Part shown: positions 1 through 8,336 of the stretch, piece by piece
Layout: every line of letters starts with the position of its first letter
Position numbering within the stretch: position 1 is the first letter of the stretch
From: Rhizobacter sp.
GTDB taxonomy: Bacteria; Pseudomonadota; Gammaproteobacteria; Burkholderiales; Burkholderiaceae_C
Assembly: GCA_021153565.1 (NCBI GenBank)
Contig: JAJKJU010000227.1
Coordinates: 1 to 38,259 of the forward strand
Direction of reading: 5' to 3'
Length of the DNA stretch: 38,259 nucleotides
Position numbers and translations under genes: made by a program
The notes under the pieces: generated by a model
Told to the model about the DNA's origin: nothing
What the model saw: only the letters and a program-made list of their open reading frames with translations
The model's database searches: none

Positions 1-696
1 GGCGCGCCCTGCGGTCGATGCGCCGGCAGTCCTTGCGCCTGCCGGGAGCGCAGGCGCGCGACCCAGGTCGGGCGGCCCGCCGACTGGCCGGGACGGGCCG
101 GTGCCGGACGTCCCCGATGGCGTGGCGGGCGGCAGTGTGGGCGGTGTAGAGGCGGGCGCGGATCCGATGGGCTTGGTCATGTCGGGTGGCGTCGGTGGCG
201 GACAGCGCCATCGAGACACCAGTGACGGTAGCCGCGGGGGTGCGGGAAGGCGCGGAAAAGACGAAACGGTGCTTCAATTAGCGAAGCCGCCTACGCCGCA
301 AATCGTATGACGCCGTGATACGACAAACCATGCACCGTGAGCAGTAGCGAAGACGGGATTCCATCGGGATCTCGAGCTCGCCGGGCAGGCTGTGCTTGTT
401 GGTGCAGATCCTGAAACGCGTCCCGTGTAGCGCTTGATCTGAATGCGGTCGAGTTGGTCGTGGACGTCGCGCAGCCATTCGTACTCGTTCTCGCCCAGAC
501 GACGCGCTGGAGGCCGCATGGTTGCTGGGCTTCCTGACCCCCTCACTTCAAGGGAGCCGAATGGCGTGGGAAACGCGTGACGCTGGCAAGAGACAGCAAC
601 TCTGTCACGCACGTGGTCCTGCACGTGCCACGACAAATGCCGAAACTCCGTTGGAGTGGCGCCAAACACCCACAGGCAGACAAGGGAGTGTGCTCG
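1..696. other. Left edge, no convincing gene
   Basis: This stretch is very GC-rich and open in several frames on both strands, as expected from composition alone. On the minus strand a frame is open from an ATG at 211 to the window edge, but the product is arginine-rich, has no visible ribosome binding site and matches no family I know. Around 275-500 the minus strand gives protein-like pieces in two different frames, which could be a decayed gene. Nothing can be named. The last bases (683-688) carry the purine-rich ribosome binding site of the next gene. Confidence 0.4.
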
Positions 697-1152
697 ATGA
701 CTACGATGGACACATGGCCGCGCGGTCCTGGCTTGGACGCCGACTGCGGCAACTTGCAGAGCCGCGTGCTCATCGTGGACGATGAAGTGGCTATGGCACG
801 GGCGATGAACCGCGTCCTCAGACGTGCCGGGTTCGAGTGCCTGTTCGCAAGCAGCGGCCTGCAGGTCCGGTCGTTGCTGTGCACATTCAAGCCGGCTCTG
901 CTGACACTCGACATCCAGATGCCGTGGATCGACGGCATGGATGTCCTGCAACTGCTGCGAGACTCGCCACGGAACCGGCCCTTCAAGATTCTCGTGGTCT
1001 CGGCGGCCCCGCGGCCGGAACGGGCGCTCGCAGCAGGCGCGGACGCGGTCCTGGCCAAGCCGTTCACCAACCAGGAATTGGTCGATACGGTCCTCGCCCA
1101 GTTCGGCACATTGGGCCGGGACCCGGTTTGCAAGGTCTCAAGGTCGTCGTGA
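697..1152 (+). CDS. Single-domain response regulator (CheY-like)
   Basis: A 151-residue protein that is essentially one receiver domain (about residues 23-137). Seen: the acidic pair in VLIVDDE (D28, D29), the phosphoacceptor in LTLDIQMP (D72) and the conserved lysine in AKPF (K121). There is no DNA-binding or enzymatic output domain, so it probably works by protein-protein contact or as a phosphate carrier. The start at 697 is chosen because an AGGGAG sits 8 bases upstream and the receiver fold begins soon after; an in-frame start at 577 would add 40 residues unlike the family. It lies at the edge of a Che/Wsp-like cluster and converges with a second single-domain regulator, so it may be one of the phosphorylation targets of the CheA encoded at 8337. 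That pairing is inference. Confidence 0.85.
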   Translation: MTTMDTWPRGPGLDADCGNLQSRVLIVDDEVAMARAMNRVLRRAGFECLFASSGLQVRSLLCTFKPALLTLDIQMPWIDGMDVLQLLRDSPRNRPFKILVVSAAPRPERALAAGADAVLAKPFTNQELVDTVLAQFGTLGRDPVCKVSRSS

Positions 1153-1210
1153 TGTGCGCGGGGATCGCTGCTGTCGAAAAACGAAATAGTGCTATTGAAC
1201 GAATGAGCTG

Positions 1211-1651
1211 CTAGTTCCTGCCTGTTTCAGTGCGACCTTTGATCAAGGCCCGCTTCAATGCGGTTTCGAGCTTGGACATGTGCAACGGCTTGAGCCAGTA
1301 ATCGTAGGCGCCGAGGCTCATGGCCTTCACGATGTCCATCGACAAGCTGTCGCCGGTGAGCAAGGTGATTCGCAGCTTTCCAGCGGCGATCTCTTCGTTC
1401 AGCGCTCGCACCACCTCCAGGCCGCCGATGTCGGGCAGGTGCATGTCCAGCAGCACAAAGTCGGGTTCCTCAGAGCGCGCAAGGCGTATGCCTTCCATGC
1501 CTGTATTGGCTGTCACGAGTGTGATGCCGGGGTAGCGCGACAACGCAGCCTCGACAAGTTCGATATTGAGAGGGTTGTCCTCGATGTAGAGAACTTTGCC
1601 TCGCAGGTCCAGTACTTCGGTCATGGTGTCGGTGGCGGTGTCGTGCGGCAT
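1211..1651 (-). CDS. Single-domain response regulator (CheY-like)
   Basis: A 146-residue receiver domain protein. Seen: KVLYIEDNPLN near the N terminus (E24, D25), phosphoacceptor D69 in VLLDMHLP, the switch residue region LLTGDS and K121 in WLKPLH. The IEDNPLN start resembles receiver domains found in hybrid kinases and PAS-linked regulators. There is no output domain. The start at 1651 has a GAGGA-type ribosome binding site about 6 bases upstream; an internal ATG at 1624 is the alternative. The gene is transcribed away from cheR (1892), so the 240 bases between them should hold divergent promoters. Likely role: a phosphoacceptor or phosphate sink for one of the kinases in this cluster (inference). 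Confidence 0.85.
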   Translation of the reverse strand: MPHDTATDTMTEVLDLRGKVLYIEDNPLNIELVEAALSRYPGITLVTANTGMEGIRLARSEEPDFVLLDMHLPDIGGLEVVRALNEEIAAGKLRITLLTGDSLSMDIVKAMSLGAYDYWLKPLHMSKLETALKRALIKGRTETGRN

Positions 1652-1891
1652 GTGTGTCCTCGGGTTGTCCTCTCCCCAGGGGCTCTTGAACGATTGTGGA
1701 TTCAGCCTCGATGAGAGTCACCCCCGGAAATGAATTCCCTCTCGCGAAGAGGGTGCCTTGGGGGGCGTGTCGAGCCCACATGTGGCAAAAAAAGGCCCGA
1801 CCACGACCATATCGCGGCTCGACAAGTCGTTGCTTTCGGAGCATTCTCGACAGACAACGCGCATCAGCGCACATCACGCACAGGGACGGCG
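1652..1891. promoter_or_regulatory. Divergent intergenic region upstream of cheR
   Basis: About 240 bases separate the minus-strand response regulator from the plus-strand cheR-like gene, so promoters for both must lie here or further out. A small perfect hairpin is visible at 1737-1753 (six-base arms CCCTCT and AGAGGG around a 5-base loop). An AGGGA ribosome binding site for cheR is at about 1882-1886. I cannot assign -35/-10 boxes with confidence. Confidence 0.35.
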
Positions 1892-3043
1892 ATGACGCAC
1901 GGGGTTGGAGACGCTCTCGTCCAGGCCTTCAGCGACAGGATTGCCGCGTGCACCGGCTTGCGGTTCGACGCCGCTCGACACGCCGATCTGCACCGAGCCA
2001 TTGATGGGCTCACTCAAGCCAGCGAGTCGGGCGACGCACGCGTCGAACTTGGGCAATGGCTTGCCCGGCCGTGGCTGCAAGCCGACATCGAGACGTTGGC
2101 AAGGCATCTTTGCGTCGGCGAGACCTATTTCTTCCGCGAGCCCGCTGCTTTCGATCTTCTCGAGCATGAGCTGCTCCCGCCGCTGATTGCACAGCGCCGG
2201 ACCACCACGCGCACGCTTCGCGTGTGGAGCGCCGGTTGCTCCACCGGTGAGGAGGTCTATTCGGTGGCCATCATGCTGAGTCGACTCGTGCCCGATCACG
2301 CCGATTGGGACATTGTCGTCCTGGGTACCGACATTCACAGGGGCTTTCTGGCGCGGGCCGAGCAGGGTGTCTATAGCAAATGGTCATTCCGAGGTGTGCC
2401 TGACATGGTGCGTGATTGCTATTTCGACGCACTGGACGAGCAGCGCTTCGCTGTCAAGCCCATGCAAAAGCGACTGACGCAGTTTTGCTACGCCAACCTT
2501 GCGCAGCCAGTTCCAGCCGGCGCCTTCGACCTGATTCTTTGCAGGAACGTGTTGATCTATTTCGATCGTGATCAGGCGCGCTCGGCGGTGCGGCACTTGC
2601 GTTCATCTCTGACCGATGACGGTCTACTGCAAGTCGGCGCGACCGAGGCGAGTGCAGGGCTCTTTGACGGTTTTCGTGAAGTGCGGAGCGGCGATATGGT
2701 GGTCCACCGCAAGTTGCCGTGGTTCATGGGGCCCACATCGACCCAGCCTGCGCCAGAGGCTTCGATGCCCGTGGAGCCGCCTGTGATCGATGCGGAAAAA
2801 GTCGCCTGGGATCTCGTCGAGGCCCTCACCCGTTGCGAAATCGCGCTTCTGCGCGACAAGTGCGATGCCATGTTGCACCTGCAACACGCTGCCTTGCTCG
2901 AAGCGTTGCTGCGGCCCCAGCAGGCGCGCGATGCCCTGCGCCGCGCTTTGTTCCTCGATCCGACTCTCGTGCTGGCTCGTGCGGCGCTCCATCGGCTGAC
3001 CTGGGTCAACAGCGGCACGCGTGCAAGCGGAGTCCCCGCATGA
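1892..3043 (+). CDS. CheR-type chemoreceptor methyltransferase (WspC-like)
   Basis: An S-adenosylmethionine-dependent glutamate methyltransferase, 383 residues, predicted to methylate the MCP encoded downstream. Seen: an N-terminal helical part, the family signature GETYFFREP (about 76-84), the SAM-binding loop VWSAGCSTGEE (111-121), GTDIHRGFLARA, and the late motif ILCRNVLIYFD. The last 70 or so residues form an alanine/leucine-rich helical tail, as in WspC-type CheR proteins with a C-terminal helical or TPR-like region; I see no clear complete TPR. The start at 1892 has AGGGA upstream; an earlier start at 1730 would add 54 unrelated residues. Its stop overlaps the next start (ATGA), so it is translationally coupled to the CheW gene. 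Together they form a small two-gene block in front of the receptor operon. Confidence 0.9.
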   Translation: MTHGVGDALVQAFSDRIAACTGLRFDAARHADLHRAIDGLTQASESGDARVELGQWLARPWLQADIETLARHLCVGETYFFREPAAFDLLEHELLPPLIAQRRTTTRTLRVWSAGCSTGEEVYSVAIMLSRLVPDHADWDIVVLGTDIHRGFLARAEQGVYSKWSFRGVPDMVRDCYFDALDEQRFAVKPMQKRLTQFCYANLAQPVPAGAFDLILCRNVLIYFDRDQARSAVRHLRSSLTDDGLLQVGATEASAGLFDGFREVRSGDMVVHRKLPWFMGPTSTQPAPEASMPVEPPVIDAEKVAWDLVEALTRCEIALLRDKCDAMLHLQHAALLEALLRPQQARDALRRALFLDPTLVLARAALHRLTWVNSGTRASGVPA

Positions 3044-3657
3044 ATCACGACATGCCCTCACGCAGCATTGATTGGGCCAAGATCAACCAACGCCTGGCCA
3101 AGGCGGAAGAGGCCATCATGCGCGGGCAGTCGCAGGCGCCCGAGGCCAGGCGCGCCGCACTCGAGGCGCGTGCACGCGCCCTCGCAGCAGAACCCGCCAA
3201 CGCGAACCGCGGACCCGGCATGGAGGTCATCGAATTCTTGCTGGGTTCCAATCGCTACGCCGTTCCCGCGTCAAATGTTTGTGAAGTGCGACCATTGCAG
3301 GAGTTGACACCCTTGCCTTGCACGCCCGCCTTCGTGTCGGGCATCATGAGTGCTCACGGTCGAATCATTGCGGTCGTCGACCTCAAGAAATTCCTGGATC
3401 TTCCCGAGTCGGGGCTGACCGATCTGAACAAGGTGATCATCCTGCAGCATGCGGCCATGGAGTTCGGCGTGCTCGCCGACAGCATCGTCGGCGGACATCG
3501 GCTGCTCCTGGCAGATCTGCAGGCCAGCTTCTCGTCGTCGATGCAACATCGTGCAAACTGCATTCGCGGCATCACGCCGCAGCAGCTGACGGTGCTCGAT
3601 GTGCAAGGCATTGCAAGCGACCCGGCCTTCGTTGTGGACGAAGAGGTTTCCGGATGA
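3040..3657 (+). CDS. CheW-like coupling protein (WspB/WspD type)
   Basis: A 205-residue protein with a charged, alanine/arginine-rich helical N-terminal extension (about 1-60) followed by a CheW domain (about 62-195): EVIEFLLGSNRYAVPAS, SGIMSAHGRIIAVVDLKKF, and the downstream strands ending in ITPQQLTVLDV. CheW domains couple chemoreceptors to CheA. The N-terminal extension is similar in placement to that of WspD. The start overlaps the cheR stop by four bases (ATGA), indicating coupled translation. It is the only separate CheW in the window, so it is the probable scaffold between the MCP at 6560 and CheA at 8337, although those genes lie beyond a repeat-rich gap and a TonB-dependent receptor gene. 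Confidence 0.88.
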   Translation: MNHDMPSRSIDWAKINQRLAKAEEAIMRGQSQAPEARRAALEARARALAAEPANANRGPGMEVIEFLLGSNRYAVPASNVCEVRPLQELTPLPCTPAFVSGIMSAHGRIIAVVDLKKFLDLPESGLTDLNKVIILQHAAMEFGVLADSIVGGHRLLLADLQASFSSSMQHRANCIRGITPQQLTVLDVQGIASDPAFVVDEEVSG

Positions 3658-3776
3658 ATATGTTCGTCATGATTCAGAACATCGACAGCCATCCGGCTGC
3701 ACAACTACAGGCGAGGATTCATGGCCCGATTACACGGAGAACCGGCTTTGGCCGGTGTGGATCGCAAGCGAATTAG
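3654..3776 (+). CDS. Possible 40-residue ORF or gene remnant after cheW
   Basis: A short frame whose ATG overlaps the cheW stop (ATGA), as at most junctions in this cluster. It runs 40 codons to a TAG that lies inside the 29-bp palindromic repeat starting at 3774. The product begins MNMFVMIQNIDSHPAAQLQ and matches no family I recognise. The coupled start suggests that a longer gene once followed cheW here and was cut by arrival of the repeat sequences. It may equally be chance. Confidence 0.25.
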   Translation: MNMFVMIQNIDSHPAAQLQARIHGPITRRTGFGRCGSQAN

Positions 3777-3802
3777 TGCAGTGTTCCACGCTCTGCGGAA
3801 CT
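3774..3802 (+). promoter_or_regulatory. Operator-like palindrome, copy 1
   Basis: TAGTGCAGT followed by GTTCC(A)CGCTCTGCGGAAC, a 19-bp inverted repeat with outer arms GTTCC/GGAAC (3783-3801). The same 29 bases occur at 34746-34774 with only two mismatches. The shape (GTTCCGC-n5-GCGGAAC in the other copy) resembles operators reported for IclR-family regulators, but that assignment is inference. It lies about 250 bases upstream of the TonB-dependent receptor start. Confidence 0.5.
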
Positions 3803-3831
3803 TGATAAGACTGATGGATTTGGCCGCGTGG

Positions 3832-3997
3832 CTAGTGTCGCGTCAAGCCACAAGTGTCGGTTGCTCGCGCCGCTGTCGGAGCGCAGTGCAAGGCGCGCCG
3901 ACGAGTCATAGCCGTCGCTATGGCGAGGAGGCGCAACGCAGCAATGCGCTTCGAGAGCAAGCGAGCAGCCGGCATTTGTGGCTTGACGCGACACTAG
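3832..3997. repeat. 166-bp imperfect palindrome (MITE/REP-like)
   Basis: A long inverted-repeat element. The outer arms 3832-3868 and 3961-3997 pair with about four mismatches over 37 bases; both ends read CTAGTGTCGCGTCAAGCCAC going inwards. The symmetry centre is 3914/3915, where CATAGC-cgtc-GCTATG (3907-3922) is a perfect small palindrome. The intervening arms match only in part. On the minus strand a 22-base signature, CGTTGC-n6-TCGCCATAGC (3917-3938), is shared at the same spacing with the MITE-like copies at 13882 and 35830, so these elements look related. No transposase is encoded. It separates cheR-cheW from the receptor operon. Confidence 0.75.
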
Positions 3998-4009
3998 GCG
4001 CGAACCGCA

Positions 4010-4028
4010 GCGATACCCGTGGTATCGC
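4010..4028. promoter_or_regulatory. Hairpin in front of the TonB receptor gene
   Basis: A perfect inverted repeat, GCGATACC-cgt-GGTATCGC, ends 19 bases before the proposed ATG at 4048. With 8-base arms and a 3-base loop it could be an operator or an RNA hairpin covering the translation start. There is no T-run, so it is not a typical terminator. Confidence 0.4.
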
Positions 4029-4047
4029 GAGGATTTGCAACGACGTC

Positions 4048-6027
4048 ATGGGGCCAAAGACGCGGTCTTGTGTTCCGCATGGCGTGGAACTCTGCGCTGG
4101 AGCGAGCCGTCATCGGGTCCGCCCCTGGCGGCTGTCGCTGGTCACCGGTGCTGTGCTTCAGGCGATAAGCCCCGCCGCGGGCGCGGCCGATTCCGCCGAG
4201 AGCGTCGCGTCGAGATCGCCCGCGAGCCTGGCGCGACTGTCCATCGAAGAGCTGTCCGAGATTGAAATTTCGTCGGTGTCCAAACGCCCCGAGCGCTTGG
4301 CCGATGCGGCCGCCTCGGTGTACGTCATCACGCGTGAGGACATCCGCCGCTGCGGGGCCACCACGCTGCCCGAGGTTCTGCGGCTCGCGCCGAACTTGCA
4401 GGTGGCCCGTAGCAGCTCCAATGGCTATGCCATCAGTGCACGCGGCTTCAACGACGACAACGCGAACAAGCTGCTCGTGATGATCGATGGCCGCACCGTC
4501 TACACGCCGCTGCATTCGGGTGTGTTCTGGGATGTGCAGGATGTGTTCATCGGCGACATCGAACGCATCGAAGTCGTGAGCGGCCCCGGCGGCACGCTGT
4601 GGGGCGCGAACGCGGTCAATGGCGTGATCAACGTGATCACGCTGTCGGCGAAAGACACCGTCGGAACGCTCGCCGCTGCCATCGCCGGTTCCCAGGAGCG
4701 CGGCCTCGCGGCGCGGCACGGCGTGGCGCTGGGCGACGACGGGGCCGTGCGTGTTTATGCCAAGTCTTTTCGCTTCGACCACCACAAGCGCGCCAACGGC
4801 ACGGACATCAACGATGCCTGGAACCGGGAGCAGGCGGGCTTTCGGGCCGACTGGGGCAAGGCATCGAACTGGACCTTGCAAGGCGACATCTACCAGGGCG
4901 ATGCGCAGGCGCTTAGCCGGCCACAGCGCAACACATCGGGAGCGAACCTGATCGCACGCTGGAGCCGGGAATACGAAGACAAGTCGGGCTTGCAGTTCCA
5001 GGCCTACTTCGACACCTACAAACGTCGCCAAGAGGGCTTCTTCACCGAAGACCTCGACACCATCGACATCGACGCCCAGCACCATTTCCAACTGGGATCG
5101 GCTCACGAGATCGTCTGGGGCGGCGGCATGCGAGAACAGCGCGACAAGACCTCCGCCGCGGCGTCCTTCGCGTTCTCTCCGGCCGAGAGCAAGCTCACGC
5201 TTGCCAACCTGTTCGCGCAAGACACCTGGACGATACAGCCGCGCACCAAGCTCACCCTGGGCTTGAAGCTCGAGGACAACAGCTACACCGGCCTCGAATA
5301 TCAGCCGAATGTGCGCATCGCCTGGAAGCCCGATGGACAGGCGCTGTTGTGGGCCGCGGTCTCGCGGGCAGTGCGCACGCCGTCGCGACTGGATCGCGGC
5401 TTACTGGTTTTCGCACCGCCCGGGGCGCCCAGCCTTTTGGGCGGCCCCGACTTCAAATCAGAGCGGCTCACGGCCTACGAACTCGGGTACCGGGGACAGC
5501 CGCGCTCCGACCTGTCGTACTCGGTGTCGACCTTTGTCCACGTCTACGACCGTCTGCGAAGCGTCGAACCCAACGGCTCAGGCAACTTCGTGCTGGGCAA
5601 TGGCGTGAGGGCGCGGACCGAGGGCATCGAAGCTTGGGGCGGCTACCAGGTGCACGAGGGCTGGCGCGTGAACGCCGGCCTTTTGCTGCAGCACCAGTCC
5701 TTCAGCTTCGCGCCGGATAGCCAAGCTACTGGCACTGCATCCGGCAACAGCAACGACCCGAAGCACCAGTTCACGCTGCGCTCGAGCTGGTCGCTGCCGC
5801 GCGACATGTCGCTGGACCTCGCATTGCGCTCGGTCGCAGCCCTGCCTAGTCCCGCAGTGCCGGGCTACACCACGCTGGACGCACAGCTCGCGTGGCCCAT
5901 CAGAAAAAACCTCGAACTCTCGTTCTCGGGCTTCAATCTGCTCGGGCGGCATGCTGAATTCGGCGCGGCGCCCGCCCGTGCCGAATACGAACGCAGCTTC
6001 GCGCTGAGGCTCCTATGGGCACTGTGA
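4048..6027 (+). CDS. TonB-dependent outer-membrane receptor
   Basis: A 659-residue outer-membrane receptor: N-terminal signal peptide (hydrophobic stretch about 30-46 ending in PAAGAA), a TonB-box-like segment near [12 protein letters not shown], a plug domain (about 75-200; [56 protein letters not shown]), then a beta barrel with repeated aromatic/alternating strands ending in FALRLLWAL. It has no N-terminal STN signalling domain, so it is not a classic FecA-type transducer. The start at 4048 precedes the signal peptide; an upstream in-frame extension from 3721 would read through the palindromic repeat and is rejected. Its stop overlaps the YfiR-like gene. The genetic link to YfiR and a CHASE8-type MCP suggests that ligand uptake or binding here is sensed by the chemosensory system. 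The substrate is unknown. Confidence 0.9.
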   Translation: MGPKTRSCVPHGVELCAGASRHRVRPWRLSLVTGAVLQAISPAAGAADSAESVASRSPASLARLSIEELSEIEISSVSKRPERLADAAASVYVITREDIRRCGATTLPEVLRLAPNLQVARSSSNGYAISARGFNDDNANKLLVMIDGRTVYTPLHSGVFWDVQDVFIGDIERIEVVSGPGGTLWGANAVNGVINVITLSAKDTVGTLAAAIAGSQERGLAARHGVALGDDGAVRVYAKSFRFDHHKRANGTDINDAWNREQAGFRADWGKASNWTLQGDIYQGDAQALSRPQRNTSGANLIARWSREYEDKSGLQFQAYFDTYKRRQEGFFTEDLDTIDIDAQHHFQLGSAHEIVWGGGMREQRDKTSAAASFAFSPAESKLTLANLFAQDTWTIQPRTKLTLGLKLEDNSYTGLEYQPNVRIAWKPDGQALLWAAVSRAVRTPSRLDRGLLVFAPPGAPSLLGGPDFKSERLTAYELGYRGQPRSDLSYSVSTFVHVYDRLRSVEPNGSGNFVLGNGVRARTEGIEAWGGYQVHEGWRVNAGLLLQHQSFSFAPDSQATGTASGNSNDPKHQFTLRSSWSLPRDMSLDLALRSVAALPSPAVPGYTTLDAQLAWPIRKNLELSFSGFNLLGRHAEFGAAPARAEYERSFALRLLWAL

Positions 6028-6560
6028 TGCATCCACTCCAATGCGTGGCCGCGTCGATCGCATTCATGCTGTGGCTCGCTGTCGATGCGAACTCGGCCCA
6101 GGCGGCCGAGCCGCTCGAATACTCGGTCAAGGCCGCCTATCTCGCAAAGTTTCCGTTCTATGTCGACTGGCCGCCGCTTGCATTTTCAAGCCCGACGTCA
6201 CCCATTGTGTTGTGCGTGGTGGGCGAGGACCCGTTCGGGCCGCTGCTGGAGGAAGCGACGCACGACCAGCAGTCGCAATGGAGACCTCTGGTCGTGCGTC
6301 GCATCAAGACCTTGTCTCGCGACTCCGGCTGCCATGTGGCTTATGTCGGGGCAGATTCGGTGCGCTTCGACTTGCTCAAAGGCAGTCCGGTGCTCGTGGT
6401 GACGGACACGCAAGGCGGCAACGGCGTGATCAACTTCGTGCTGCGCGACAACCGAGTGCGCTTCACCGTGGACGACGACACGGCTGCGCAGCACGGCCTG
6501 GGTATCAGCTCCAAGCTGCTGAACGTGGCGCTGGCTGTGAAACCGCGGGGACCTCGCTGA
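6015..6560 (+). CDS. YfiR-like periplasmic protein (DUF4154)
   Basis: A 181-residue exported protein: signal peptide ending about AQA-AEP (residue 30), then a DUF4154/YfiR domain. Seen motifs: [38 protein letters not shown], a [17 protein letters not shown] strand pair and [12 protein letters not shown]. In Pseudomonas, YfiR is a periplasmic repressor that binds the CHASE8 sensor domain of the diguanylate cyclase YfiN and responds to redox/envelope state. Here the next gene encodes an MCP with a CHASE8-like domain, so the same contact is inferred. The start at 6015 has GAGG five bases upstream; an in-frame ATG at 6027, overlapping the receptor stop as TGATG, is the alternative. It overlaps the MCP start by one base. 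Cysteines 67 and 106 are candidates for redox sensing. Confidence 0.9.
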   Translation: MGTVMHPLQCVAASIAFMLWLAVDANSAQAAEPLEYSVKAAYLAKFPFYVDWPPLAFSSPTSPIVLCVVGEDPFGPLLEEATHDQQSQWRPLVVRRIKTLSRDSGCHVAYVGADSVRFDLLKGSPVLVVTDTQGGNGVINFVLRDNRVRFTVDDDTAAQHGLGISSKLLNVALAVKPRGPR

Positions 6561-8332
6561 TGTTCCGCTGGCTCATCAACATTCCCATCAGGCGCAAGCT
6601 GCTGCTCATCACGGTGCTTGCGAACGCGGTGGCGTTGCTGCTCGCAGGCTCCGCAATCGTTGCCTACGAGGTCTACACGTATCGCCAGCAGCAGTCCCAG
6701 GATGCCCTGGTGCAGGCCGAGCTGCTGGCCGCCAGTGTCACCGCGTCGCTTGAATTCAACGACACGAAGGCCGCGCAGGAATATCTGAACGCCTTGCGCA
6801 CGAATCCTGGCATCTCGGCGGCCGCTATCTACGGGCCGGACGGATCACTGTTCGCAAGCTACATTCGCGCTGGCAGCGAGACGACGGTCATGCCGCGGAC
6901 GCCGGAGCCCGGGCAGCATTTCGAGGGCGACGAGCTCGTGACCATCTGGCTGGTGAAGCAGGGCACGCGGCGGGTCGGCACCGTGCACCTGCGCCTGAGC
7001 ACCGAGCCGGTCGCGCTGCGCCTCGCTCGCTACGGCGGCATCATTCTTTTCGTGATGATCGCCTCGCTGCTCATCACGCTGCCCGTGGCCACTCGCTTGC
7101 ACGCGGTGATTGTGAACCCGCTGCGTGACATGGCCGATGCGGCGCGGCGCGTATCGGCAGGCGAAATCGTGGTGCTGTCGCCCAGCGCGGCGCGCGCCGA
7201 CGAGATCGGGCAGCTCGAAGATGCCTTCCGGCAGATGAGCGCATCGCTGCAGGAAAAAGCCCAGATCGCGCGGCAGATCGCGGAGGGTGACCTGGCCTTG
7301 AAAGTTGTTCCGAAGTCCGAGCAGGACGTGCTGGGCAAGGCCTTCGTCGACATGATCGACAACCTGCAGGCGAAGGCAGAGATCGCCAAGCTGATCGCCA
7401 CCGGTGATCTCACCGTGCAGGTCACGCTGCAGTCGCAGCGCGACGAACTGGGCCAGGCTTTCGCGACCATGGTCGAGAACCTGCGCGACCTGAACCGGCA
7501 GGTCAGCGACGGCGTGGGCGTGCTGGGCAGCTCGACCAGCGCCATCTTGACTGGCACCACGCAAGTGGTTGCTGGCGCCACGCAGGCAGCGGCGGTGATC
7601 AGCCAGACGGCGGTCACGCTCGATGAGGTGAAGCAGACGGCCATCGTGTCCACGCAGAAGGCGAGGTACGTGTCCGAGGCCGCGCAGAAGGCGGCGCAGG
7701 TGTCGAAGACCGGCCGCCGGTCGGTCGAGGACGCCATCGAAGGCATGCAGCAGATTCGCGAGCAAATGGAATTGATTGCCGACAGCATCATGCGGCTGTC
7801 GGAGCAGACCCAGGCCATCGGCGAAATCATCGCGAGCGTGAACGACCTGTCGGAGCAGTCGAACCTGCTGGCGGTGAATGCGTCCATCGAAGCGGCTCGG
7901 GCGGGCGAGCACGGCGTGGGCTTTGCGGTCGTGGCTCTCGAGGTGAAGAGCCTCGCCGCGCAATCGCGTCAGGCCACGGCCCAGGTGCGCAGCATCCTGA
8001 GTGAAATCCAGAAGGCCACCAGCAATGCGGTGGTGGCGGCAGAGGAGGGCGCGAAGGTGGTGGATGCTGGTGCGCGGCAGTCCAAGGACGCGGGCGAGGC
8101 CATCCAGCGCCTGTCTGACAGCATCGCCGAGAGCGCCTCGGCAGCGAGCCAGATCGCAGTGTCTGCACAGCAGCAGCTTGTGGGCATGGACCAGCTTGCG
8201 CAGGCCATGGGCAACATCAAGACGACCACCGCCCAAAACATGGACAGCACGCGGCAAGCCGAGATAGCCGCACATCAATTGCATGAACTCGGCAAACGCC
8301 TGAAAGGAATGGTCGGGCAGTACAAGGTTTAA
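6560..8332 (+). CDS. Methyl-accepting protein, CHASE8-like sensor, triple HAMP
   Basis: A 590-residue inner-membrane chemoreceptor. Order: TM1 (about 14-36), periplasmic CHASE8-like domain (about 44-150; [37 protein letters not shown]), TM2 (about 158-178), HAMP (180-232), two further HAMP-like units that are visible internal repeats (233-271 and 272-312: [14 protein letters not shown] / [14 protein letters not shown]), and the cytoplasmic signalling coiled coil with the hairpin tip [20 protein letters not shown] (435-454). It has no C-terminal CheR-binding pentapeptide. The periplasmic domain resembles that of the hybrid kinase at 20162, which is also next to a YfiR gene. The start overlaps the YfiR stop (TGATG). 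WspA of Pseudomonas plays the equivalent role but senses surface contact; the input here is inferred to come through YfiR and the receptor. Confidence 0.92.
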   Translation: MFRWLINIPIRRKLLLITVLANAVALLLAGSAIVAYEVYTYRQQQSQDALVQAELLAASVTASLEFNDTKAAQEYLNALRTNPGISAAAIYGPDGSLFASYIRAGSETTVMPRTPEPGQHFEGDELVTIWLVKQGTRRVGTVHLRLSTEPVALRLARYGGIILFVMIASLLITLPVATRLHAVIVNPLRDMADAARRVSAGEIVVLSPSAARADEIGQLEDAFRQMSASLQEKAQIARQIAEGDLALKVVPKSEQDVLGKAFVDMIDNLQAKAEIAKLIATGDLTVQVTLQSQRDELGQAFATMVENLRDLNRQVSDGVGVLGSSTSAILTGTTQVVAGATQAAAVISQTAVTLDEVKQTAIVSTQKARYVSEAAQKAAQVSKTGRRSVEDAIEGMQQIREQMELIADSIMRLSEQTQAIGEIIASVNDLSEQSNLLAVNASIEAARAGEHGVGFAVVALEVKSLAAQSRQATAQVRSILSEIQKATSNAVVAAEEGAKVVDAGARQSKDAGEAIQRLSDSIAESASAASQIAVSAQQQLVGMDQLAQAMGNIKTTTAQNMDSTRQAEIAAHQLHELGKRLKGMVGQYKV

Positions 8333-8336
8333 GGAC

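Noticed and set aside
1-211. Minus-strand frame open to the window edge
   Set aside because: Arginine/alanine-rich product with no recognisable family or ribosome binding site; kept only as a remark in the left-edge entry.
274-951. Minus-strand open frame of 225 codons
   Set aside because: It overlaps the response regulator at 697-1152 on the opposite strand, shows no domain and no ribosome binding site; it is a GC-driven shadow.
3721-4047. 109-residue N-terminal extension of the first TonB receptor
   Set aside because: It reads through the operator-like repeat and the 166-bp palindrome, and would put the signal peptide far from the N terminus.
3994-5220. Long minus-strand frame (408 codons)
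   Set aside because: Antisense to the receptor plug and barrel; no domain seen.
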